A DNA stretch of 64,000 bases from Cupriavidus basilensis (GCF_000832305.1 NZ_CP010537.1:558001-622000), one strand, 5' to 3'; positions 1 through 10,374 are shown, numbered from the stretch's first letter. A program made the numbers and translations. Notes: generated by a model not told the origin, from the letters alone.

Positions 1-797
1 CAGAGCGCCAGGTCATCGATCTCTCGCAACGTCACGCCCCTGGGCAACAGGTAGTTCTCGGCCAGCGGGTGGATGCCGACGCGGCCGTTGTCGATGATGT
101 CCCGTAGGACCCGGTCGATGAAGTTGGACTCGTAAGCGACCGCGCCGAGCAGGCCGCATTGCGCTAGCAAGGCATCCAGGTTCTCGCGCACTCGCGGCCA
201 GGTCTTGGCGTTCACCAGGCTCAGTTCCTCCCCCCGCAGGTCCGCCAATGTCAGTGACGCGCGCTGTGCCAGTGGATGATCATCAGGCAGGAGCACGCGG
301 TAGCGGATCTGCTCGATCTGGATGACGCCCAGGCTGTCGTCCGCGATCGGGCCGCCGCAAAAACCGACGTCCAGGTCGCCGTTGCGCACATAGAACACCA
401 CGTCTTGCGAAGGCATTGACTCGATGCGGCCATTCACGCTGGGAAAGGTCTGAAAGAATAGGTCGCTGAACTTCTGCCACTCTCCAAACCTTGAGGTTGC
501 GCTAACGCCAATCAACAGCGAGCCGGCCAGGTCCGCATCCGTTGCGCCAATCTCCGCAAGCCCGGCTTGATAGCTGACCAGTGCCTCGCGCCAGTGGCGC
601 GCCAGCACCATGGCAGCGCGGGTAGGACGCACGAAGCGGGTGGTGCGCTCGAACAGTCGTTGATTGACCCGTTCCTCGATAGCGCTGATCTTGCGCGACA
701 GACCCGACTGGGTCAGGTGCAGTTTCTCCGCCGCGGCGTTGAAGTTGCGCTGCTCCACCAGCTCAAGGAATGCGTAGATGTGATTGATATTTATCAT
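1..797 (-). CDS. LysR-family transcriptional regulator, C-terminus cut by window edge
   Basis: The frame is open from ATG at 797 to the left edge (265 codons) and begins MININHIYAFLELVEQRNF. Residues about 2-60 form the LysR winged helix-turn-helix, with the recognition helix around SQSGLSRKI. From about residue 90 the effector-binding domain follows, with GDLDVGFCGG and a VLLPDDHPL strand typical of the fold. A full LysR protein has about 300 residues, so some 35 are missing. The protein should act as a DNA-binding activator or repressor. Its target is unknown; the divergent lipoprotein gene at 954 is one candidate. The effector cannot be predicted. The family call is secure. Confidence 0.88.
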   Translation of the reverse strand, partial: MININHIYAFLELVEQRNFNAAAEKLHLTQSGLSRKISAIEERVNQRLFERTTRFVRPTRAAMVLARHWREALVSYQAGLAEIGATDADLAGSLLIGVSATSRFGEWQKFSDLFFQTFPSVNGRIESMPSQDVVFYVRNGDLDVGFCGGPIADDSLGVIQIEQIRYRVLLPDDHPLAQRASLTLADLRGEELSLVNAKTWPRVRENLDALLAQCGLLGAVAYESNFIDRVLRDIIDNGRVGIHPLAENYLLPRGVTLREIDDLAL

Positions 798-953
798 GTT
801 GAGCGGGCGGTATTGGTTGACTGGCCACCTGACAGACCGAACGCGCACGTTCGCGATCATTGTGCCATGGCACACGCAATTGGCCTCTTGGGGAAAACCG
901 TCATGAAATCAAAGCGGGTATGCTTTGCCGGTGGCCAACTTTCCTGCATCCCC

Positions 954-1529
954 ATGTCGAAAGTCCGCAAAACCGCCATTCCGCCCGCTGCGCTCTGCGT
1001 CCTGGCGCTTGCCTTGTCCGGCTGCATTTCCCATTACCGGGTCGAGACCGGCACGCCCGCCGCCCGCATCCGGCTGGTGACCAACACGGACGACAACACG
1101 ACTTTCAACGTGGTGGACGCCACCCGGTGCCCGAAGCCACCCAAGCCGCTCCTGCTGGGCGGCACGGGCAAGCAACTGCCCGCGATGGGCACGGAGCGCG
1201 ACCTGGCCATGGTGGGGATATCGCCGGAGCCGCCCGGCCGCACGCGTGAGCGGTGGCTGGTGGCTGGCCAGCGCATCTACCTGACGGCAGCGGCGGTTGC
1301 CGCTGGCGAGCAGCCCTATCGGTGCGCGGTGGGGGTTTCCTTTGTGCCGCTGCCAGGCTGGCAGTACGAGTTGCGCTACCAGCGCGACGCGGCGGCGAAG
1401 AGCTGCACCGGGCAGGTGCTGCGGCTGGCCGGCAAGGACGGCCGCGAGATCGAGCCGCAGCCGGATCCCACGCAACTGGTCTTTCGCGGGTTCGAGGCCG
1501 ATGCCGTCTGCGCGGCGCGGGGTCCTTAG
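954..1529 (+). CDS. Small predicted lipoprotein of unknown function
   Basis: The protein has 191 residues. ATG 954 is chosen because it gives a compact lipoprotein signal (MSKVRKT, a hydrophobic stretch, then LALSGC), making Cys24 the predicted lipidated residue. ATG 903 in the same frame would give an unusually long leader. The mature part contains several further cysteines that could form disulphides, and no domain that I recognise. Its final codons overlap the end of the convergent peroxidase gene by a few bases. Envelope location is inferred from the lipobox only; the function is unknown. Confidence 0.7.
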   Translation: MSKVRKTAIPPAALCVLALALSGCISHYRVETGTPAARIRLVTNTDDNTTFNVVDATRCPKPPKPLLLGGTGKQLPAMGTERDLAMVGISPEPPGRTRERWLVAGQRIYLTAAAVAAGEQPYRCAVGVSFVPLPGWQYELRYQRDAAAKSCTGQVLRLAGKDGREIEPQPDPTQLVFRGFEADAVCAARGP

Positions 1530-2851
1530 GGCTTGGCGGCCTGCGCGGCCGGCATGAGGCCCACATAGGGCGCATCGGTCAGCGTGCGCAGGAACGCCAC
1601 GAGATCGTCGATCTCCGCTTCGGTCATGGCCGGCGCGGTCCCTGCGCGCCGGTTCATCGGCGTCGAGTTGATATTGATGTTGCCCCGATACGCCGCCGGC
1701 ACGTCATCGAAGGTCTTGCCGCCGTGATACCACTTGCCCGGGTCGGTCGAGCGCGTGTTGTAGAAGGCCACGGCATCGCGCAGCGTGGTGAACACGCCGT
1801 TGTGCATGAAGCTCTGGCGCACCGCGACATTGCGCAGGCCGGGCGTGCGGATGTACCCGCACCATTGCTCCGGCTCGGGCCAGCGCAGGCGGCGGGCGGT
1901 GTCGCACAGGCCATTGTCGAAGCGCCTGGGATCGCGGTTGGCGGCTAGCGCCCGGTTGCGGGGCACGGCAATCGCGTCATAGCCAAAATCCGTGAACAGC
2001 GATCGCTCCGGCCGGCTGGCGGTGTCCGAGAGCGTGTGGCAGGTCATGCAGTTGCCCTTGTCCGGGTTCTTGAACAAGGCCAGGCCGCGGGCTTGCGCTG
2101 GCGCCAGCGGCGTGCGATGGCGCAGGTAATCGTCAAAGCGGGAGCTGAACGGCGCCATCTCATCGCTCTGCAGGTAGGCCTCCAGCGCTTTGCCGAGCGC
2201 CAGCAGCATTTGCTCGGGATCGGTCTGCACGGCGGGGCCGAAGCGCGCCGCCAGCGCGGGCGCCAGCTCCGTCGCCTTGACCTTGCGCAGCAGGCTGGCC
2301 GGCGTTGCGTTGTTCATCTCGTTGGGATCGAGCAAGGGGCCGCGCGCCTGTTCGGCAAGCGTATCGGCGCGCCCGTCGGCGAACAGGCCGCCGAAAGGCG
2401 AGGCGTAGGGCGCGTCGTCGTCCTGGTAGAAGTGCCGGCGCGGGATGTAGCGCACGTACAGCAGCGAGGGCGCGTTGCGCAGGCTGAAGCGGCCGGGCCG
2501 GCTGCCCTGGGGCACGTGCGGGCCTGCCAGCGACGCGGGCGATAGCGTCGGCGCGAAGGCGCGCGCGGGGTCGTGGCACCCGGCGCAGGACATGCCGCGC
2601 GGCTCGGACAGGCGCGCATCGAAGAAGATGCGCTTGCCCAGCGCGGCCAGTGCCGGGTCGGGGCGGAACACGGCGGCGGTGGGGTCGACCTTGGCGGCGA
2701 CCTTGGGCGTGCCCTTGCCGATGGTGTCCACCACGCTGGCGGGTGGGGCGCCGGGCATCAGCACCATCCCCGGCGCGGGCGCTGCAAGCGCCGCGCCGCC
2801 AGTGCCAGCCGCAAGACAGATGGCGGCAAGGGTGGCGCTGGCGGCGCGCAT
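1526..2851 (-). CDS. Di-haem cytochrome c peroxidase / MauG-family protein
   Basis: The 441-residue protein has a cleavable signal peptide (ATLAAICLAAGTGGAALAA) and two haem c motifs, CAGCH at residues 89-93 and CMTCH at 268-272, the spacing of the bacterial di-haem peroxidase/MauG superfamily. It should be a periplasmic haem protein that reduces peroxide or oxidises a protein or small substrate. ATG 2851 is preferred over an in-frame ATG at 2890 because only the former places the signal peptide at the N-terminus and leaves a short gap after the upstream phosphoesterase, which probably shares its transcript. A CxxCH-rich homologue could also be MauG-like, so the exact substrate is open. Confidence 0.85.
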   Translation of the reverse strand: MRAASATLAAICLAAGTGGAALAAPAPGMVLMPGAPPASVVDTIGKGTPKVAAKVDPTAAVFRPDPALAALGKRIFFDARLSEPRGMSCAGCHDPARAFAPTLSPASLAGPHVPQGSRPGRFSLRNAPSLLYVRYIPRRHFYQDDDAPYASPFGGLFADGRADTLAEQARGPLLDPNEMNNATPASLLRKVKATELAPALAARFGPAVQTDPEQMLLALGKALEAYLQSDEMAPFSSRFDDYLRHRTPLAPAQARGLALFKNPDKGNCMTCHTLSDTASRPERSLFTDFGYDAIAVPRNRALAANRDPRRFDNGLCDTARRLRWPEPEQWCGYIRTPGLRNVAVRQSFMHNGVFTTLRDAVAFYNTRSTDPGKWYHGGKTFDDVPAAYRGNININSTPMNRRAGTAPAMTEAEIDDLVAFLRTLTDAPYVGLMPAAQAAKP

Positions 2852-2859
2852 GGCCCCGG

Positions 2860-4416
2860 TCACGGCGCCAGGAAGCCGGTCTTGTCGCAAGCCAGCGTAT
2901 TGGAGGTTTGCACGCAGGTCGCCATCAGCTTGCCGGCCACGCTATACGCCTTGAAGGTCCAGCCGGTGGCGGGCGACGCATTGCGCTCCATCATCAGGAA
3001 GCCAAAGCTTGCGCTGTGCGTGATCTTGTCGATCACGGTGCCGGGCGCGGGAATCGTGCCGGGCGGCAGCGGATCGGGCAGCGCTACGTCCAGGTTGTCG
3101 CCGCCGTTGCCCGACACGATGGTGGCCGGGTGGCTGGAGGCAAAGTTGATGGCCTGGAAGTCATGCACGTGGCCGTGCAGCGCCACTTGCACGCCGGGCG
3201 GGTAGTAGGCCTGGGCGTTGGCATTGCTCATGACCGATTGCAGGGCCAGGTTGCCCGGCGCCGGGTTGCTGCCCGCCACCGGCGCAAAGGCCAGGATGGG
3301 ATGGTGGTTGGTGAACATCGTGGTGGTCATGCCCGGCTTGGCGGCCAGCCAGCCTACCGTCTGGAACTGCTTCTGGTAAGCGATGAACTGCGGGTCGGAG
3401 GTTGGCAGCGCGGCCTTGCCGGCCTTGGCCGAGTCGAACACGATGACCTGCGAGCCGGTGCCAAGCGCAACCGCATAGGGCTCGGAGTAGTTCGCGTTGC
3501 TGTCGTTGGCGGGGTCGTTGCAGGAGCGCGCGTCCGAGTACGGGCGCGGATCGAGGAAGCGGAACCAGCCCTGGCCGGCACGGGCGCATTCTTCATGGTT
3601 GCCGCGCACGACCACCCACGGCGCCTTGGCCATCAGTGGGGCGGCGGGCTTGAAGAGGTCGGCCTGCCAGGTATCCCAGCCATAGCCCCACGGCGTGCCC
3701 TGGCAGCCGGCGATGTCGGGCGGGCAGAGGTTTTCGCGGTAGTGGTAGTCGCCGATATGCAGCACCAGGTCCGGGTTCATGCCGGCGGCGGTAGTGGCCA
3801 GCGCGGCAAACGGCCAGGCGGTGCCATCGCTGCAAGGCTGGTAGGCGTTATCCGCTTTCTTCAGGCGGCAGCCGGTATCGGCCAGCACCAGCACGCGTTG
3901 CGGCTGGGCCTTGGGCAGCGGCAGCGTCTGGCCCGCCACGCTGGCGGCGGCGCCGGCCGGCAGCGTGGCTTCGCACACGGAGACCGGGAAATCAGACGGT
4001 TTGGAGTCGGCTGCGGCGCTGGCGGTGGTGCGCTGCGCCATGGTGCCGGCGCCCGTGCGCAGCGTCATGCGCTGCTGCACGCCATCGACGGTCAGCAGCG
4101 GGCAAAGCGAATTCGAAGGCAACGCGCTGCCTGCCACGACGGCCGGCGCGGCGTAGTTGGTGATGACGCGTGCAATGGCCTGGTTGCTGTCGCCGATCTC
4201 GACCCACGCGGCCTGGATGTTGGCGCTGGCGCTGGGTGCATCGCCGGATGGCGTGACCGGCGTGACCGGCGCGGTGGCCACGGCGGCTGGCGCCGCGTCC
4301 GTGCTGTCGCTGCCGCAGCCGTGCAGCACGGCGGCCGCGGCCAGCATGGCGAGGACAGCGCCAGCGCCCAGGCGCATGGCGGGGCCGGCGTGCCGGTTGG
4401 CGTTGTGGTTATCCAT
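2860..4416 (-). CDS. Calcineurin-like metallophosphoesterase, predicted lipoprotein
   Basis: The 518-residue protein starts with a lipoprotein signal (AVLHGC, Cys34) followed by an Ala/Pro/Thr-rich linker. The metal-ligand motifs of the calcineurin-like phosphoesterase fold appear in order: a D at about 180 (VLADTG), GDYHY at about 222, GNHE at about 272, a NHHP histidine and GHVHD near residue 400. It should hydrolyse phosphomonoesters or diesters outside the cytoplasm with a two-metal centre. A GGGAG ribosome-binding site precedes ATG 4416. The di-haem peroxidase gene lies directly downstream on the same strand, suggesting co-transcription. The substrate is unknown. Confidence 0.85.
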   Translation of the reverse strand: MDNHNANRHAGPAMRLGAGAVLAMLAAAAVLHGCGSDSTDAAPAAVATAPVTPVTPSGDAPSASANIQAAWVEIGDSNQAIARVITNYAAPAVVAGSALPSNSLCPLLTVDGVQQRMTLRTGAGTMAQRTTASAAADSKPSDFPVSVCEATLPAGAAASVAGQTLPLPKAQPQRVLVLADTGCRLKKADNAYQPCSDGTAWPFAALATTAAGMNPDLVLHIGDYHYRENLCPPDIAGCQGTPWGYGWDTWQADLFKPAAPLMAKAPWVVVRGNHEECARAGQGWFRFLDPRPYSDARSCNDPANDSNANYSEPYAVALGTGSQVIVFDSAKAGKAALPTSDPQFIAYQKQFQTVGWLAAKPGMTTTMFTNHHPILAFAPVAGSNPAPGNLALQSVMSNANAQAYYPPGVQVALHGHVHDFQAINFASSHPATIVSGNGGDNLDVALPDPLPPGTIPAPGTVIDKITHSASFGFLMMERNASPATGWTFKAYSVAGKLMATCVQTSNTLACDKTGFLAP

Positions 4417-4500
4417 CCTTATATCTCCCTGTTATCCCTGATTGCGAGGCGGAAATATACGGATGTGATGTTTCGGTACGATGAATGTTATGTGTCAGCC

Positions 4501-6165
4501 TCACCGGCGAGGCGTTCCTTTGGTCTTGCGGGCAGCGCGCGGCGCGGCGCGGATGGCTTCGGCGGCGGCCAGTTGCAGCTCGCGTGGCAGCGCGGTGATG
4601 GCCGAGACGAAGAAGCGGCGCTCCGCCGCGCGCAGCTTGCCGAGCAGCCCGGCCAGGCGCTCCACGGTGGCAAACGCGGCAGCCGTGGCACCGTGCTCGA
4701 AGGCTTGGAACCAGCTGGCCTCCAGCAGCAGGTTGGCGAGTGGCAGGGCACCGTAATGCACGTGGCCGCTGTCGTGCTCGTCAAGCGCGAAGCTGGCCAG
4801 CGACGACCAGCTGATAAAGCCCTTGGCCCGCGCAAAGGGCGCATGGAAGGGACGCAGCGCGTCCACCGCTTCATCCAGCAGCAGCGGCTGTTGCGCGCGA
4901 AACGCCTTGAGCGTCCCGCCGCCGTCCTGCGCGCAGTTGCCGCGCGCAATGCGCAGCAGGAAGATGATGTTCCACGCCGAGCCGCCGCCCACGCCAAAGC
5001 GGTCGCAGATCCATTCCGACAAGCCCAGCCAGCGCACGGCCTGGCGCTGCACCTGGCCCGCGGGCCATGCGCGCCGGGGATCGATCAGTGCGTGGTTCCA
5101 GAACAGCCACAGGCAGAGCCCGAGGTTGGCCGCCACGTGCTGCGCGGCATCCACCGAGTCCGCCTCATAGGCTGCCTGCAGGGCGCCGGAGAAGCCTGCC
5201 ACGGCCGCTTCAGCCGCTTGCCGCGCCGCCTCTGGCTGCGTTGCCATGTCGCGGATCGCCACCGTCTTGTGGACCAGCGCACCGAGGTTGAGGGTCTCGA
5301 AACGCACGCGCGGGTTGTAGCGCACCACGGGCTGCAGCGCCGGATCGGCGCCGAGGCCTTCCAGTTCCGCCTGCGCCGCCTCCATCTGGTTGCCTGCATA
5401 GCGCTCCCAGGCCCGCACCACGCGCGCCATGGCGGCGAAGGTGGGCACCGCCGTGTCCACGGTGCCGGTGCCCACGATGCGGTCAAAGCGCTGGAGCGCC
5501 GCGCGGCTGCGCGCAAGGTCGTCGCCGCGCCGCCAGGCCAGGCTCTCCTTGAGCAGCGCGAAGGCGTGCTGGAAATCGTCGGTGGCGCAGCGCTGCGCTG
5601 CGCGCAGGGCATCCGCTACGCCGTTGCTGGCACCACCACCCGCAACGCCCACGCCGTCCTGCATGCCGCGCATGGCTTGCGTGAGATGGCTCCAGTAGCT
5701 GATGTCGCGCATCACGTAGTCAACCGCGGGGTGGGCCGCGTCCGCCTGGCGGGCGGCGTGCTTCGCGCAGGCAGTGCCCAGCCCCACGAAGCGCGCCAAT
5801 GCCGCATCGCCAGCGCTGCGGCCATCCACGGTGAAGCGCACGCGCTTGGCCGCCGCCGGCTCGATCCAGAACGGCCCGCGGCTGCGGCGCGCCGGGTTGA
5901 GACCCGCGATGCCCTGGCCCCGGTCCGGTCCCCACCCCACCGGCACGCCCCAGCGTGCGAAGTCGGCAAAGGCGCGCGAGACCATCATGCGGATATTGGC
6001 GGCATCGGGGAAGCGGGTTTGCAAATGCACCGCCGGCAAGCTGGCCCCGCGGTTGCGCGCGGCCGCGCAGACGGCGGCGAGCAGCCACAGGCTCTGGTAG
6101 CGCGCGGGCTCGCCGTTGACGAGATAGGGGGCGGATAGCTCAATGGCAAGGGCGGGCTGGCGCAT
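4501..6165 (-). CDS. Unknown protein, 554 residues
   Basis: This is a long alanine-rich open frame with normal codon usage for the replicon and no signal peptide or membrane segment. It begins MRQPALAIELSAPYLVNGEP. Residues 40-75 (RFPDAANIRMMVSRAFADF) look like a short helical, possibly DNA-binding segment; the rest appears mostly helical and may be repeat-like, with a Lys/Arg-rich tail (ARKTKGTPRR). I do not recognise the family. A 13-bp tandem repeat lies 18 bp upstream of the start. Only the existence of the gene is well supported. Confidence 0.65.
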   Translation of the reverse strand: MRQPALAIELSAPYLVNGEPARYQSLWLLAAVCAAARNRGASLPAVHLQTRFPDAANIRMMVSRAFADFARWGVPVGWGPDRGQGIAGLNPARRSRGPFWIEPAAAKRVRFTVDGRSAGDAALARFVGLGTACAKHAARQADAAHPAVDYVMRDISYWSHLTQAMRGMQDGVGVAGGGASNGVADALRAAQRCATDDFQHAFALLKESLAWRRGDDLARSRAALQRFDRIVGTGTVDTAVPTFAAMARVVRAWERYAGNQMEAAQAELEGLGADPALQPVVRYNPRVRFETLNLGALVHKTVAIRDMATQPEAARQAAEAAVAGFSGALQAAYEADSVDAAQHVAANLGLCLWLFWNHALIDPRRAWPAGQVQRQAVRWLGLSEWICDRFGVGGGSAWNIIFLLRIARGNCAQDGGGTLKAFRAQQPLLLDEAVDALRPFHAPFARAKGFISWSSLASFALDEHDSGHVHYGALPLANLLLEASWFQAFEHGATAAAFATVERLAGLLGKLRAAERRFFVSAITALPRELQLAAAEAIRAAPRAARKTKGTPRR

Positions 6166-6183
6166 GCGGGACGGTTGTGTGTG

Positions 6184-6229
6184 GGACGTTGATGCAGGAC
6201 GTTAATGCAGGACGTTAATGCAGGACGTT
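6184..6229. repeat. 13-bp tandem repeat, 3.5 copies
   Basis: Unit GGACGTTRATGCA at 6184-6196, 6197-6209 and 6210-6222, with a partial fourth copy to 6229. It starts 18 bp upstream of the ATG of the minus-strand gene ending at 6165, so it probably lies in its 5' untranslated region. Confidence 0.95.
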
Positions 6230-6438
6230 GAGGCGGGTCTTTGCAGCGGCACTTTTTAGCAACAACTTGCAGCGGGACGTGTGGGAATTGTGCCATCGGC
6301 GCGTGCACCGAGGGTGCCATGTTACGCAGGTTACAGCCAGCGGGCTTGGCGTCATGCCGCCGCGCTTCTATGCTCCGTTTCGTGCGCCGACCTGGCCGGC
6401 CAGATCGATCGCGCTCATAAAAAAACACGGAGGTCATC

Positions 6439-7239
6439 TTGAAGCCAATCGCCATCTTTGCCGCGCTCTGCGCGGCGCTGTCCTTTTCAGCCGCCCATGC
6501 CGAGCTGACGTGCACGGTTCTTGCGGACGCCGGTAGCGGCAAGGTGCTCAAGCAAGAGGGCACCTGCAACCAGCGCGTGACCGCGGCATCGACATTCAAG
6601 GTCCCGCTCAGCCTGATGGGCTTCGACGCAGGGCTGCTGGCGGATGAGCACGCGCCAGCCATGCCGTATCGCGAGGCGTATCGTGAGAGCAACCCGTCCA
6701 AGCGCGTCACCACGGACCCGCAGAGCTGGATGAAGACCTCGGTCGTGTGGTACTCGCAGCAGTTGACGCAACAGCTTGGCCAGGCGCGCCTCGGGCGGTA
6801 CATCAGTGCGTTCCAGTACGGCAATGGCGATATCTCTGGCGACCCCGGCAAGCACAACGGACTGACGCGCTCGTGGCTTAGCTCGTCGCTGAAGATCTCT
6901 GCGCTGGAGCAGGTTGCGTTTTTGCAAAAGGTGGTCAATCGCCAATTGCCCGTGACCGCGCATGCCTATGACATGACAAGCCGGATCATGGCGCTCGGCG
7001 AGTTGCCGAACGGATGGGCCGTCTACGGCAAGACGGGCACCGGCGCCCCGCGCCTGGCCAATGGCGCCGAGGACTGGAGCCACGGCTATGGATGGTTTGT
7101 CGGCTGGGCGGCGAAGGATGGCCGGAACGTTGTCTTTGCGCGCCTGATCCAGGATGAGAAAAACGAGCCTGTCAGCGCAGGATTGCGCGCGCGCGATGCG
7201 TTCCTGCAGGCGTTGCCGGGACTGTTGGGATCGCTCTGA
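6439..7239 (+). CDS. blaOXA: Class D (OXA-type) beta-lactamase
   Basis: The 266-residue protein has a Sec signal peptide ending AAHA. All class D active-site elements are present: STFK at 51-54 (acylated serine and carboxylatable lysine), SVV at 101-103, YGN at 127-129, tryptophan at 146, which matches the position that shields the carboxylated lysine, and KTG at 198-200. It should be a periplasmic serine enzyme hydrolysing penicillin-type beta-lactams; the MGFDAG segment resembles the chromosomal OXA-22/OXA-50 side of the family. GGAGGT precedes the ATG. A class A gene follows 53 bp downstream. The substrate range cannot be read from sequence. Confidence 0.93.
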   Translation: MKPIAIFAALCAALSFSAAHAELTCTVLADAGSGKVLKQEGTCNQRVTAASTFKVPLSLMGFDAGLLADEHAPAMPYREAYRESNPSKRVTTDPQSWMKTSVVWYSQQLTQQLGQARLGRYISAFQYGNGDISGDPGKHNGLTRSWLSSSLKISALEQVAFLQKVVNRQLPVTAHAYDMTSRIMALGELPNGWAVYGKTGTGAPRLANGAEDWSHGYGWFVGWAAKDGRNVVFARLIQDEKNEPVSAGLRARDAFLQALPGLLGSL

Positions 7240-7241
7240 TG

Positions 7242-7277
7242 CAGCCACTCAATCAGCCACTCAATAAGTCACTCAAT
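7242..7277. repeat. 12-bp tandem repeat between the two beta-lactamase genes
   Basis: CAGCCACTCAAT occurs at 7242-7253 and 7254-7265, followed by AAGTCACTCAAT at 7266-7277. It fills the intergenic spacer just before the ribosome-binding site of the class A gene. Being a multiple of three, it keeps open a frame from the overlapping ATG at 7239. Confidence 0.95.
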
Positions 7278-7292
7278 CACAGGAAAAGACCA

Positions 7293-8180
7293 ATGACACA
7301 TTCTCCCGTTCGCCGCACGCTGCTGCTCGCCGCCGCGACGGTCCCCTTCGCCGCCGCCTGCACTTCGTGGGCTGGCAGGACCGAAGGGAGCGTCGCGGCG
7401 CAAGACCGCCTGGCCGCGCTCGAACTTGCAGCAGGCGGGCGCCTTGGCATCGCTGCGCTGAACACCGCCAATGGCGCGCGGCTCAGTCACCGCGCCAATG
7501 AACGGTTTGCGCTGTGCAGCACATTCAAGGTGATCGCCGCATCCGCCGTCCTGCAGCGCAGCGCAACGCAGGCCGGGCTGCTGCAACGGCGCATTACCTA
7601 CAAGAAGGACGAACTGGTCGCGTACTCGCCGATCACAGAGAAGCACGTCGGCGGTGGCCTGACGGTCGCCGAATTGTGTGCGGCCGCCCTTCAGTACAGC
7701 GACAACACGGCCGCCAACCTGCTGATGAAGCTGCTCGGTGGCCCTGCCGCTGTGGCCGCGTTTGCCCGCACGATCGGCGACGACCAGTTCCGGCTCGACC
7801 GCTGGGAGACCGAGCTCAACACCGCGCTGCCTGGTGACCCGCGCGATACGTCGACCCCCGCTGCCATGGCCGCTAGCCTGCAACGGCTCACGCTGGGCGA
7901 TGCGCTGGGCGGGGTAGAGCGCGAACAGCTGGTGGCATGGATGCGCGGCAATACCACTGGCGCCACGCGGATCCGCGCCGGCGTGCCGGTGGACTGGCAG
8001 GTGGCGGACAAGACGGGCACCGGCGACTACGGCACGGCCAACGACATCGGAGTGGCATGGCCGCCCGGAAAGCCGCCCATCGTGCTGGCGATCTATTTCA
8101 CGCAACCCGGCAAGGACACCGCCTATCGCAACGACGTGCTGGCCTCCGCCGCGCGGATCGCGGCCGAGGCGCTAAGCTAG
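7293..8180 (+). CDS. Class A beta-lactamase
   Basis: The 295-residue protein carries STFK at 76-79, SDN at 136-138, E172 with N176 in ETELN (Ambler 166-170) and KTG at 240-242, the complete class A set. The N-terminus has twin arginines ([10 protein letters not shown]) and a cysteine after FAAA, so export may be by Tat, perhaps as a lipoprotein; the lipobox is weak. ATG 7293 is chosen because AGGAAAAG lies just before it; an ATG at 7239 overlapping the class D stop (TGATG) would add 18 residues in front of the signal. It should be periplasmic and hydrolyse beta-lactams. No AmpR-like regulator is adjacent. Confidence 0.92.
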   Translation: MTHSPVRRTLLLAAATVPFAAACTSWAGRTEGSVAAQDRLAALELAAGGRLGIAALNTANGARLSHRANERFALCSTFKVIAASAVLQRSATQAGLLQRRITYKKDELVAYSPITEKHVGGGLTVAELCAAALQYSDNTAANLLMKLLGGPAAVAAFARTIGDDQFRLDRWETELNTALPGDPRDTSTPAAMAASLQRLTLGDALGGVEREQLVAWMRGNTTGATRIRAGVPVDWQVADKTGTGDYGTANDIGVAWPPGKPPIVLAIYFTQPGKDTAYRNDVLASAARIAAEALS

Positions 8181-8919
8181 GACTGGCTCGCCGCCGCGAA
8201 GGTCAGGCCGGATTTGCCGAGGTACTTGGCCAACCGGTCGCTGTCGTTGCTGCTGCCCTTGCCCAGCCGCAATACGGCAAACTACGGCAAACAGCGTGCG
8301 CCCGGCCTCGGCCTGGCTCTTGCTCCGGCGGCACACGCTCAACACATAGTCGAGCTGCACCAGGTCGAACGGGTCCGTGGCAGCCCGCACGGCGGGATCC
8401 GGGATGGCCTGCACCTGGCCCTGCATCTGGTCCTGCATCTGGCCTTGCGCTAACGCCTGCTGAGCGCCGTCCTGCCACGAGTCGCTCAGCCGCGCGATTT
8501 CCGCGTCCACGACGCTGGCATCGATGCGGCCGCTGTCGGCCAGCGTCATCATGCGCGTCACCGATGCGGCGAGGCCGCGGAAGTTGCCGCGCCAGGAACG
8601 ACCTGCCGGTGCCGGTCGGGCCGATTAGCAGCACCACGCGCTCGACCTCGCCGATCGTCTGGTTGAAGGCGGCGTTGCGGGTGGCAATGCCGGATTTGAG
8701 CAACGACACCGCATCCTGCTGCTCGCGCGAGAAGCGCGCGGCCAGCTGGTCGTAGCGGGACAGGTCCAGATCGATGGCGGCGTAGCGGCCTGGCTGGCCG
8801 CTGGCCTGCCGCAAGGGCGGCGAGGTCTGCAACAGGCAGGCCGGCAGGTAGCGCGCCTCGGTCAGCAGGAACAGGCAGATCTGTGCCACGTGGGTGCCGG
8901 TGGTGATGTGCACCCAGTA
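8177..8919 (-). pseudogene. rtcR: rtcR remnant (sigma-54-dependent activator of the RNA repair operon)
   Basis: Three parts of RtcR are recognisable in different frames. (1) The end of the N-terminal CARF region, YWVHITTGTHVAQ, with a stop codon directly upstream, so the first hundred or so residues are gone. (2) A Walker A stretch LIGPTGTGRS, with arginine where lysine is expected, then a frame change at 8586-8594 into WRGNFRGLAASVTR from the end of the AAA+ domain; most of the ATPase is deleted. (3) A C-terminal helix-turn-helix region interrupted by a 10-bp duplication at 8274-8293. Removing one copy restores RTLFAVLRLGKGSSNDSD and the stop at 8177. No functional activator can be made. Confidence 0.9.
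8274..8293. repeat. 10-bp tandem duplication that frameshifts rtcR
   Basis: TACGGCAAAC at 8274-8283 is repeated exactly at 8284-8293. Deleting one copy rejoins the rtcR C-terminal coding sequence in one frame. Confidence 0.97.
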
Positions 8920-8984
8920 CTACTGTGCCGCATTGTCCTACGCTTACAGCACCGGTTCCACAACCCATAGTCGCCCACCTTATT

Positions 8985-9000
8985 TGGTATCTTGCTGGCC
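8985..9000 (+). promoter_or_regulatory. Candidate sigma-54 promoter of rtcB
   Basis: GG at 8986-8987, ten bases, then GC at 8998-8999 (TGGTATCTTGCTGGCC) matches the invariant -24/-12 spacing. It lies about 45 bp before the rtcB start. Known rtcBA operons use sigma-54 with RtcR, which supports the call. The -12 half is imperfect. Confidence 0.6.
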
Positions 9001-9043
9001 AACGCCAGCGTAGTCCCGCTGCAAGGCAAAGAGAGATGAAGAC

Positions 9044-10270
<1,227 letters not shown>

Positions 10271-10374
10271 AGGCAGCAAACGCCGTCGCCGGGGACGAAC
10301 CTGTCCCTGGCATCGCAACAAGAACAGGAGGGGCAACGCTGCATTCGCCCGTTGCGTCCCGCGGCCGTGTGCGC

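Noticed and set aside
4425..4444. Sequence resembling the I-SceI recognition site
   Set aside because: The minus strand shares 13 contiguous bases with it but differs at the ends; most likely chance around a ribosome-binding site.
2650..6138. Open frame of 1162 codons on the plus strand
   Set aside because: It lies opposite three supported minus-strand genes with motifs and is a by-product of high GC; its translation is Arg/Ala-rich with no domain.
10286..10313. Possible terminator after rtcB
   Set aside because: GCCGGGGAC and TGTCCCTGGC pair imperfectly and no U-tract follows; too weak to list.
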